Assembly (NCBI GenBank): GCA_002391195.1 | Contig: DGRZ01000057.1 | Location: forward strand, 1-18,142 | Direction: 5' to 3' | Source: Fibrobacter sp. UBA4375 | Lineage (GTDB): Bacteria; Fibrobacterota; Fibrobacteria; Fibrobacterales; Fibrobacteraceae | DNA length: 18,142 nt | In this document: piece by piece, positions 7,786-13,518 of the stretch | Position numbering within the stretch: position 1 is the first letter of the stretch | How the letters are laid out: every line of letters begins with the position of its first letter | Notes under the pieces: generated by a model | What the model was told of the DNA's origin: nothing | Seen by the model: the letters and a program-made list of their open reading frames with translations, nothing else | The model's database searches: none | Made by a program: the position numbers and the translations under genes

Positions 7786-7795
7786 TTGAGGCACT

Positions 7796-8110
7796 ATGGC
7801 ACTTTGCTTAGAAACCGATCAATTGGAAACCGTCCAGCGCATCGTGGGTCTTCATTTCGAGGGTCTCGAAGTCTGGGCATACGGCGCCCGGGTTACGGGC
7901 GTGGACCTGACCCCCGACACCCAACTGGAACTGGCAGTCATCACCGACAAGCCCCTTTCCTTCGAGGCCATGACCGCCGTGGAAAAGGCCTTCGCCGAAA
8001 GCGGACTCCCCTTCGGAGTTGACGTCATCGACTGGGTGAAGCTCCCGGAATCCCTCCAGAAACAGATCAAGAAAGAACACGACGTGGTCCAGGCCGCCCC
8101 CGAAAACTAG
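7796..8110 (+). CDS. Nucleotidyltransferase-fold (MNT-like) protein with degenerate active site
   Basis: Encodes 104 residues. The pattern VWAYGARVTGVDLTPDTQLE (about 26-45), then LAV, then a late VDVIDW (75-80), follows the minimal nucleotidyltransferase fold (GSRxxG, spacer, DxD, third Asp). The key residues are altered: the usual GS is GA (30-31) and the DxD pair is Q43-L-E45. Only the last acidic position (D76) remains. It is therefore probably not an ordinary active transferase. Such small proteins are often antitoxins paired with HEPN toxins, but no HEPN gene is adjacent. The downstream gene begins 12 bases after the stop, so the two are likely co-transcribed. A GAGG (7788-7791) precedes the start, overlapping the region where transcription may begin. 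Confidence 0.7.
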   Translation: MALCLETDQLETVQRIVGLHFEGLEVWAYGARVTGVDLTPDTQLELAVITDKPLSFEAMTAVEKAFAESGLPFGVDVIDWVKLPESLQKQIKKEHDVVQAAPEN

Positions 8111-8122
8111 GCTGTCCCCATC

Positions 8123-9970
8123 ATGAACCGAGTCCTACCCCTCCTTTTTACATTGCTGCTCTCCACTGCCGCCCTCGCCGACGGCGAAATCGACAAGGCC
8201 AAGGCCCTCATCAAAGACGGCAAGTGCGCCGAAGCCGTGCCCGAGTTGCAGAAACTTTCCAAGTCCCAGTTCAAGAAACACGCCGGAGCCCAGGCCTCCG
8301 TGATGCTTGCGGAATGCTACCTGCGCGAACACAAGCGTGACGAAGCCCTGGGACTTACCTCCAAGTTCCTGGAATACCACGTTTCCTCGGAATACCGGGA
8401 ACGCATGGAACTGGCAAAAGCCATCGTCACCCTTGAACAGGGGGGCGTCTACGAAGGCGTCGAGGCCATGCTCCGGATTCTCGCCTACTCCCAGAACCCG
8501 GCCGCCAGAGCCCATACCAAAGAGGTGCTCATCAAGACCCTGGCCGCCGACCTACTGAATGCGGACCAGCTCCAGAACCTGCTGGAAAAGTACCCCGCCG
8601 ACAAGGAAGTCATCGGCTGGATGCAGCTCCAGATCGGTCGCGAATGCCAGAACGCCGGTCGCTACCGCGCCGCCCGCTACTGGTACAAGAAAGTCATTAA
8701 CGGCGGCAACGCCGAAAGCCTGACCTCCACCGCCCAGAAGGGCCTGGACTCCATGAAGGACGCCGGTTCCGGCAAGCCCACCCTGCTGGTGCTCGCCCCC
8801 CTCTCCGGAAGTTTCGCCGTATTCGGCAACGCCGCCGTCCAAGGCGTGTTTTTGGCCCACGAGCAGTCCAAGCTCAAGGACAAGGTGAACATCCGCTTCG
8901 CCGACACCAGGGCAGACGCGGCCACCGCCCTCATGCGGACCCAGCAGGCCATCAGCCAGGACAGCATCATCGCCATCGTGGGCCCCATCATGAGCGCACC
9001 GGCGGCGACGGTGGCAGCCTGGCTCGGAAGCAATTTCCAGAACATCCCCATGCTGACCCCCACCGCCACCGACGACGGTATTGCAAAGCTCGGCCCCAAC
9101 ATCTTCCAGGTGAACATCACCATGGACAACCTGGCCCAGAGCATCGCCGACTTCGCCACCAAGTGCCTAAACATTCGGGAATTCGCCATCCTGTCGCCAC
9201 TGGGTGACTACGGCGCCTCCATGTCCCAGAGCTTCACCCAGGCGGTGGACCGCAGGGGCGGCACCATCATCGCCTTCCGGAACTACGAAGAAGGCAGGCC
9301 CGACTACAAGACGGAATTCGACCTGTTGCGCGACGTACGGTTCAAGCAGCTGAACCGCCGCCGGAACATCGCCCGCGGAGCCACGGACCTCGACGCCATC
9401 AGCCCCAAGGAACGTCGGTTCTACATGCAGGATTCCACCTTCGAGATTCCGGGCATCTTCATCCCCGCCACCAACCCAGGCGACGCGGGCCTTATGGTAG
9501 GCCAGGTGGCCTTCAACAAGATTTCGGGCATCAGGCTCGGAACATCGGGCTGGTATGGCCGCGAGTTCCTGATCCAGGCCAAGAAACTGGCCGACAGCAC
9601 CTTCTTCAGCGTACCTGCCCTGGACATGAATTCCGAAGCGGAATCCTACAAGAAATTCGCCGAGAGCTTCCAGGAAAAATGGGGCGAAGAGCCCGGCGAA
9701 GACAAGGTGAGCGGCCTCAGCTATGACGCCGCCAACATCGTGTTTACGGCCTTCGGCAAGAACCCGAACGACCTGACAGGCACCATCAACAAGACGGCAA
9801 ACTTCAAGGGGATCTACGGCGACATCACGTTTAGCCGCGGGGTCAACACCAACTCGAAGATTGTCACTGTCCGCAAGGGCAAATTCGAGACCATGGACGG
9901 CTGCAAGATCCCGAGCCTTGAAGCCGAAAAGGCCGCCGAAGAAGAAGAAAAGAAAAAGGCCGCCAAGTAA
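8123..9970 (+). CDS. Exported TPR plus type-1 periplasmic-binding (Leu/Ile/Val-type) protein
   Basis: Encodes 615 residues with a signal peptide (1-19, cut after ALA). Residues about 22-215 form helical TPR-like repeats (for example AKALIKDGKCAEAVPELQKL and AGRYRAARYWYKKVINGG). From about 218 to 595 comes a type-1 periplasmic-binding domain starting VLAPLSGSFAVFGNAAVQG. It has the typical lobe motifs IIAIVGPIMSAPAATVAAWL, NIPMLTPTATDD and LSPLGDYGASMSQSF. The tail is a Lys/Glu/Ala-rich low-complexity run. The order TPR then binding fold matches the penicillin-binding-protein activator LpoA and related proteins as well as some amino-acid sensor proteins. No permease or ATPase genes flank it, so a structural or regulatory role in the periplasm is more likely than transport. 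It lies 12 bases after the nucleotidyltransferase-fold gene, with no obvious ribosome binding site, suggesting translational coupling. Confidence 0.82.
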   Translation: MNRVLPLLFTLLLSTAALADGEIDKAKALIKDGKCAEAVPELQKLSKSQFKKHAGAQASVMLAECYLREHKRDEALGLTSKFLEYHVSSEYRERMELAKAIVTLEQGGVYEGVEAMLRILAYSQNPAARAHTKEVLIKTLAADLLNADQLQNLLEKYPADKEVIGWMQLQIGRECQNAGRYRAARYWYKKVINGGNAESLTSTAQKGLDSMKDAGSGKPTLLVLAPLSGSFAVFGNAAVQGVFLAHEQSKLKDKVNIRFADTRADAATALMRTQQAISQDSIIAIVGPIMSAPAATVAAWLGSNFQNIPMLTPTATDDGIAKLGPNIFQVNITMDNLAQSIADFATKCLNIREFAILSPLGDYGASMSQSFTQAVDRRGGTIIAFRNYEEGRPDYKTEFDLLRDVRFKQLNRRRNIARGATDLDAISPKERRFYMQDSTFEIPGIFIPATNPGDAGLMVGQVAFNKISGIRLGTSGWYGREFLIQAKKLADSTFFSVPALDMNSEAESYKKFAESFQEKWGEEPGEDKVSGLSYDAANIVFTAFGKNPNDLTGTINKTANFKGIYGDITFSRGVNTNSKIVTVRKGKFETMDGCKIPSLEAEKAAEEEEKKKAAK

Positions 9971-9982
9971 GCGGGCCCAAAC

Positions 9983-10028
9983 GGCACGCCCTGGCGAGAA
10001 ACTGCATGACAGCCCCCGCCAGGAGTGC
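9983..10028. other. Hairpin downstream of the TPR/binding-protein gene
   Basis: CCTGGCG (9990-9996) pairs with CGCCAGG (10017-10023), extended by GCAC with GTGC. There is no T-run on either side, so it is a 3' structure rather than a textbook terminator. Confidence 0.4.
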
Positions 10029-10049
10029 GTTCAAATATACATTACCGCA

Positions 10050-10283
10050 CTAGGCAGCTTCTTCGTCGTCAAAATCTACCATGGGGCCGTTGATACTTGC
10101 CACCACAAACTCGGCAGATTCTCCGTCGCGGTAGATTTTGTACAAACTATCGTCATCCATGATATCGTCCAAGTAAACGCCGCTGGTGGCGCTCAGTTCT
10201 TCGCGGATACGGTCCTTGAAAACCTGAAATCCAGGATGCAAGATAGAGAATGTTATGGCGGATGTCTTATGGAACAAATTCAT
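10050..10283 (-). CDS. Small acidic hypothetical protein
   Basis: Encodes about 77 residues that I do not recognise. It begins MNLFHKTSAITFSILHPGF, has a charged helical middle (FKDRIREELS), a run DDIMDDDSLYKIYRDGE and an acidic end (VDFDDEEAA). It has no signal peptide or membrane segment, so it is probably cytoplasmic. The ATG at 10283 is chosen because GGAGG lies 8 bases before it. An in-frame ATG at 10298 has a weaker AGGGAG and would add five residues (MEVTI). A promoter-like TTGCTT, 17-base spacer, TATATT is found upstream (10349-10321). That transcription signal and the two usable ribosome binding sites favour a real gene despite the short length. Confidence 0.6.
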   Translation of the reverse strand: MNLFHKTSAITFSILHPGFQVFKDRIREELSATSGVYLDDIMDDDSLYKIYRDGESAEFVVASINGPMVDFDDEEAA

Positions 10284-10320
10284 AATGGTTACCTCCATAA
10301 TGGGTTTCTCCCTGCCCTAG

Positions 10321-10349
10321 AATATACCACTCTGCGCGCCGCAAAGCAA
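10321..10349 (-). promoter_or_regulatory. Likely promoter of the small acidic protein gene
   Basis: On the minus strand TTGCTT (10349-10344), 17 bases, TATATT (10326-10321). Transcription would start near 10313, about 30 bases before the ATG at 10283. Confidence 0.5.
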
Positions 10350-10542
10350 GCACCGTAAGGATTTAATAGGGATTGGGTAAATTGCGCTGTGAAGCCATGT
10401 GCCCGCTACAACACTGCAAGTATTTTGCTGCAACGCCTTGATTGTCAAAAAGTTGCAACCACATTCATTTATCTTTTGAACGAATTTAATAACAATTTTT
10501 GATTATTCCAATTTGGATTAAAAAATTCTACCTCTTCCCTAA
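10350..10542. other. Gene-free AT-rich stretch without recognised feature
   Basis: Most of the 303-base gap between the small minus-strand gene and the 10587 gene. I see short GTTGCAAC/CTGCAAC motifs around 10430-10460 and AT-rich runs, but no convincing ORF, RNA fold or terminator. Confidence 0.4.
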
Positions 10543-10570
10543 TTCCGAATTCCGAACTCCGAACTCCGAA
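10543..10570. repeat. 7-bp tandem array of TTCCGAA (4 units)
   Basis: Units ttccgaa, ttccgaa, ctccgaa, ctccgaa in one phase. The array stops 3 bases before the TATATT box at 10574, so it occupies the place where the -35 region would be. The same unit recurs at 14421-14448 and 16848-16875. Confidence 0.75.
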
Positions 10571-10573
10571 TTC

Positions 10574-10579
10574 TATATT
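10574..10579 (+). promoter_or_regulatory. -10 box giving a probably leaderless transcript
   Basis: TATATT is 7 bases before the ATG at 10587, so the predicted transcription start coincides with the start codon. No TTGACA-like box is visible because the 7-bp array fills that place. Confidence 0.45.
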
Positions 10580-10586
10580 TGCTTTC

Positions 10587-11522
10587 ATGTTCCTGCGCAC
10601 CATCGCCATAACGCTTCTGCTTGCATCCCTTTCCTTTGCCGAAAGCCTGAGCCTCGCCCTGCCCGATTCCCTGGAACGGCTTGTTGAAAAGGCTACAGGC
10701 GAGACCATGGCCCTGGACTACAAGGCGGCCCTCAGTACGGCACAGGCCCTCAAGGCAAAAGACGAAGGGGCGGGCTGCGTCATCGAAAGCATTGTGCGGA
10801 TAAGCATGTACGACGACCTGGGCGACACGGCGGCCCTTTTCAAGGCAGGCGAGAGCCTGGAAAAATGCAAGGCCCAAGGCCTGTGGCAAGGGCTCCAGAT
10901 GTTCGAGCTTGGCTTTGTGCAAAGCGAGACGGGGCACTCCATCAAGGGTGCCATGAAAACCCGCTCCGCCGCCAAGATGTTCGAGGATTCCAAGGAACTG
11001 GACCCACAGGCTTTCTACGCCATCTACGCCTACTATGTGGACCAGAGCTTCAGCTGGCTCCCCTTCAAGTCCGACAACCGGAGTCACTACCTCACGGTGC
11101 TGGACAGCGCTTCCAGGGTCTCCAAGCGGTTCTGGCCCCTGTTCTTGACTCCGTTAATTTGGATGTACTACGACAAGGAAGACTTCGAGACGGGCTTGAA
11201 ACTGGCCGAGCGGGGGCAGAAAAAGACAGGCGGACATCCAGTTCTCGCGCAAATTACCGCCGACATGCTCTATCGGCTCAAGCGCTACAAAGAGGCGGCC
11301 ATCATCTATGAACTGAGTGCCGACCAATACCTGAAGCGCACCGGCAAGAGCATCCGCTACTGGTGTTCCGTGCTGAACCTGATTCGCATTTACAACGACA
11401 AAGGCGACCTTGATTCAGCAAAAAAATGGCGGGAAAAACTCAAGGACAAAGATTACAAGGCCCTGGAAAAATGGATGCCGGGCTCCCTCATGGACGACTT
11501 GAAAAAGAGGAAACTATTATAG
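10587..11522 (+). CDS. Exported helical (TPR-like) protein, function unknown
   Basis: Encodes 311 residues. Residues 1-18 are a signal peptide (MFLRTIAITLLLASLSFA). The rest is almost entirely helical, with spaced Ala/Leu/Tyr/Gly patterns of TPR-type repeats, clearest near the C-terminus: HPVLAQITADMLYRLKRYKE, then SIRYWCSVLNLIRIYNDKGD. A central aromatic stretch (AFYAIYAYYVDQSFSWLPF) is unusual for a TPR and may form a binding groove. The protein is probably periplasmic. No partner gene is adjacent, and a terminator follows at 11554, so it is a single-gene unit. There is no ribosome binding site before the ATG. TATATT lies 7 bases upstream, which fits a leaderless mRNA. Confidence 0.75.
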   Translation: MFLRTIAITLLLASLSFAESLSLALPDSLERLVEKATGETMALDYKAALSTAQALKAKDEGAGCVIESIVRISMYDDLGDTAALFKAGESLEKCKAQGLWQGLQMFELGFVQSETGHSIKGAMKTRSAAKMFEDSKELDPQAFYAIYAYYVDQSFSWLPFKSDNRSHYLTVLDSASRVSKRFWPLFLTPLIWMYYDKEDFETGLKLAERGQKKTGGHPVLAQITADMLYRLKRYKEAAIIYELSADQYLKRTGKSIRYWCSVLNLIRIYNDKGDLDSAKKWREKLKDKDYKALEKWMPGSLMDDLKKRKLL

Positions 11523-11553
11523 TCATTCTGTAAACTTTCCCCCTACTTATGTA

Positions 11554-11590
11554 AAAAAGAGCCTGTAAAGAAAATTTTCAGGCTCTTTTT
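11554..11590 (+). terminator. Rho-independent terminator after the TPR-like gene
   Basis: The 12-bp perfect stem AAAAAGAGCCTG / CAGGCTCTTTTT has a 13-base A/T-rich loop. The A-tract and T-tract on the two sides allow function on both strands. Confidence 0.9.
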
Positions 11591-11622
11591 GTTTTGCATC
11601 TCCGTTTTATACATGTACGACA

Positions 11623-11758
11623 GGCCTCGGTATTAGATGTCCAGAGTCTAGGCCGAGCGGTCATAAGTGAGCAACAAGCCTCAGATATTAATCTGAGGCG
11701 GTTGCGAGAGCTCGGACCAGCCCTGAACAGATGTCCAGAGTCTAGGCCGAGCGGTCAT
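11623..11758 (+). promoter_or_regulatory. Duplicated, foldable leader element upstream of the NYN gene
   Basis: A 30-nt sequence beginning AGATGTCCAGAG and ending CCGAGCGGTCAT occurs identically at 11635-11664 and 11729-11758. Each copy is preceded by a CTCGG (11626-11630 and 11711-11715) that can pair with the CCGAG in the repeat. Between them lies a stacked hairpin: GCAAC (11671-11675) with GTTGC (11701-11705), and GCCTCAGAT (11678-11686) with ATCTGAGGC (11691-11699). GCTCGG (11710-11715) can pair with CCGAGC of copy 1 (11653-11658) or of copy 2 (11747-11752), two exclusive folds. Copy 2 ends 13 bases before the start codon, close to the AGGAGA ribosome binding site (11762-11767). A TATACA box at 11608-11613 would put the whole element in the 5' leader. 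It matches no riboswitch class I know; a DNA operator pair is the alternative. Confidence 0.5.
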
Positions 11759-11771
11759 TACAGGAGAAAAT

Positions 11772-12467
11772 ATGCATCACAAACAGCCATTCCATATCGC
11801 CTTCTACGTTGACGGCTTTACCCTCAAGAAGGTCAACACCTTTTACCGAAAGTACCACCCCTTCCATTCCACCCTGGATTTTCTGGGAATCAAGAACTGG
11901 GCCAGGGACCAGGCCCTGCGACTTTTCGACCCGCCCAAGAAATATGCCCTGATGGACAGCCACTACTACCACCCCGACAGGGATCCGAAAAGTTACGGCT
12001 CCACCAATGACGGTATTTTCAACCTCGAGCGCGAACTGCGCTACGCCGGATTCCAGATTCACTACGCCACACGAGGTCAGGACAACTCACCGAACCTTTC
12101 CCTGATAGAAGACGCCCTGACGTTTGCCACCTACAGACACGTGGATGCCGTCATACTCCTCAGCACCCAGGGGCAGTATTCGCCCCTGCCCGACAGGCTC
12201 GGCGAAATGGGAATCCCTATGCTGCTCTTGGGCTGGAATTTCGCCTTTGAAAGGTGCAACCGGTGGGTCCACTGGAAAACGGACAGCCTCTTGCGGGATA
12301 ATTCGGCCTACTATATTGCCATGGAGCATGTGGCCAACAACAACCCGCCTTCCCTCTATTCGGATGTTAGTTTATTCAAAATCAACACGCATATGCCCAG
12401 CAAAAAAGAGACCCGCATTTACGCCCTGGACCAGCTATTCAAGCGGCCGATGAATCGGGTGTCGTAA
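11772..12467 (+). CDS. NYN/LabA-like (DUF88, PIN-fold) protein with altered catalytic motif
   Basis: Encodes 231 residues. The N-terminal strand IAFYVDGFTLKK (9-20, Asp14) is the first acidic site of the NYN fold. It is followed by LMDSHYYHPD (60-69), LSLIEDALTFATYRHVDAVI (109-128) and a Rossmann-like end, GEMGIPMLLLGWNF. NYN proteins are PIN-related RNases that use several Asp residues with Mg. Here the usual SGDGDF motif reads STQGQY (131-136): both Asp positions are Gln. Asp14 and Asp114 remain. It may therefore be a weakened or non-catalytic RNA-binding member. The start has AGGAGA 4 bases upstream. The gene sits behind a duplicated leader (11623-11758) and has no co-transcribed neighbour. 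A REP-like hairpin follows at 12474. The family call rests on fold motifs, not on a search. Confidence 0.75.
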   Translation: MHHKQPFHIAFYVDGFTLKKVNTFYRKYHPFHSTLDFLGIKNWARDQALRLFDPPKKYALMDSHYYHPDRDPKSYGSTNDGIFNLERELRYAGFQIHYATRGQDNSPNLSLIEDALTFATYRHVDAVILLSTQGQYSPLPDRLGEMGIPMLLLGWNFAFERCNRWVHWKTDSLLRDNSAYYIAMEHVANNNPPSLYSDVSLFKINTHMPSKKETRIYALDQLFKRPMNRVS

Positions 12468-12473
12468 AAGAAA

Positions 12474-12522
12474 GATCCCCGCCTTGGTTCGACTTCGCTC
12501 ACCACAGGTCGCGGGGATGACA
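12474..12522. repeat. REP-like palindrome (GTCATCCCCGC family)
   Basis: TCCCCGC (12476-12482) pairs with GCGGGGA (12511-12517) around a loop of 28 bases, ending in GGATGACA. It lies 6 bases after the NYN gene stop. It shares its ends with the elements at 1313-1444 and 16953-16979. Confidence 0.6.
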
Positions 12523-12580
12523 TACTGAAGTTATGGTTGCCGGGGAGACATATCAGTCCCGTCGACAACCGGGACAAAGA

Positions 12581-13441
12581 TTAAAGCTTGGCATCCTGCT
12601 TCTTCTGCCATTCGCTGCGGAAGATCCAGGTGAGGCGCACACCCACGAACCAGGTGTCACCGATATTGTCGGTGTCGTAGTCGCCGTAGGCGGTATCAAC
12701 CTTCTTGCCTTCGATTTCAAGTTCGTTGTAACGGACGCAACGGTAACCACCGTAGGCACCCACAGCGATGGGACCAAATTCCAGACGCAATTCCAGTTCG
12801 GAATTGAAGGTAGAGGCAAAAGTGCTGTAGTAACGGTCCCTCATAGAAACAGAGGACTTGTCGTTCGCGTCATAAACTTCGAAGTTGGAAGCCAGGTGGA
12901 AATTGATGAGGTTGAAACCGAAACCAACGGCAGGAATCAAGTTGATGAAAGTATGTTCGCCAAAGAGCTTCCAGCCGAACATCCAGTCTGCACCGTAGGC
13001 AAACCAGCGCACGTCGTAGAGCGGGAACTTCATAGAGGTAGAGCCGTCTTCGGAGGTGGCGCTATAAGAAGAACTGGGGCGTTCCGATGTCTGGGTAGGC
13101 ATGAAGTTGATGTCAAACCAGGTGAGGAACTGCTTGTACTGGGCACCGATGTTCACATGCATGCCGAAGTAGTAGTCATCGAAGGTTTCGTACTTCAGTT
13201 CACCGGCATACTTGGTGCTGTCGCCCGTCGGGTCCTTGTGGTAACCGTTCAAGAAGGCCGTCTTGTTCACGTACTTCTGGTACTCCGAGAACATGCCGCG
13301 GTAGTCGGCGCCGATAGAGATAAATCCACGTATATGGTCCTTTTCGTAAAAACCAGCCTCGGTATCCGCAAGGGCGCCGGTTGTAAAAGTCATGACGCAC
13401 AGCAAGGCAGGCAAAAGAAAAGAGGTTATTTTTGTCTTCAT
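12581..13441 (-). CDS. Predicted outer-membrane beta-barrel protein
   Basis: Encodes 286 residues. A signal peptide ends after ALA at residue 25. The mature chain alternates aromatic/hydrophobic and polar residues in strands of about 10-12 residues, with glycines and loops rich in Asp, Ser and Lys. Examples are YYFGMHVNIGAQYKQFLTWF, NLIPAVGFGFNLINFHLA, IAVGAYGGYRCVRY and WFVGVRLTWIF. This is the look of an 8- to 12-stranded outer-membrane barrel; no named family is recognised. The C-terminus ends in a charged tail (WQKKQDAKL) instead of the usual terminal aromatic, so the last strand is probably LTWIF. The start has a GGGAG ribosome binding site 6 bases upstream and a TATATA box on the minus strand at 13474-13469. 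It is divergent from the 13519 gene across a 77-base shared gap. Confidence 0.78.
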   Translation of the reverse strand: MKTKITSFLLPALLCVMTFTTGALADTEAGFYEKDHIRGFISIGADYRGMFSEYQKYVNKTAFLNGYHKDPTGDSTKYAGELKYETFDDYYFGMHVNIGAQYKQFLTWFDINFMPTQTSERPSSSYSATSEDGSTSMKFPLYDVRWFAYGADWMFGWKLFGEHTFINLIPAVGFGFNLINFHLASNFEVYDANDKSSVSMRDRYYSTFASTFNSELELRLEFGPIAVGAYGGYRCVRYNELEIEGKKVDTAYGDYDTDNIGDTWFVGVRLTWIFRSEWQKKQDAKL

Positions 13442-13468
13442 AAAAGACTCCCAAAAGGAATTTCTAGG

Positions 13469-13474
13469 TATATA
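13469..13474 (-). promoter_or_regulatory. -10 box of the outer-membrane protein gene
   Basis: TATATA on the minus strand, 27 bases before the ATG at 13441, leaving room for the GGGAG ribosome binding site. No clear -35 box is seen. Confidence 0.4.
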
Positions 13475-13502
13475 AAATACATTATGTTTGGGCCCTGCGG
13501 TC

Positions 13503-13508
13503 TATAAA
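13503..13508 (+). promoter_or_regulatory. Possible -10 box of the binding-protein operon
   Basis: TATAAA lies 10 bases before the ATG at 13519. There is no ribosome binding site in between, so the mRNA would be almost leaderless. Confidence 0.35.
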
Positions 13509-13518
13509 AATTCATAAA

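Noticed and set aside
11641..11720. tRNA-like gene (GGCCGAGCGGTCATAAG resembles a D-arm)
   Set aside because: No 7-base anticodon loop, no TTCGA-type T-arm and no matching acceptor stem; the central hairpin has a 4-base loop on a 9-bp stem.
11635..11758. CRISPR array made of the two 30-nt repeats
   Set aside because: Only two repeats, a 64-base self-complementary spacer and no cas genes; it fits a leader or operator element better.
11623..11771. Known riboswitch class upstream of the NYN gene
   Set aside because: I could not match it to the cobalamin, SAM, glycine, guanidine or preQ1 motifs I know; kept only as an unassigned leader element.
12533..13507. Plus-strand open frame (324 codons) opposite the outer-membrane protein gene
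   Set aside because: The minus-strand frame has a signal peptide, ribosome binding site and barrel strands; the plus frame is a Val/Gly-rich shadow.
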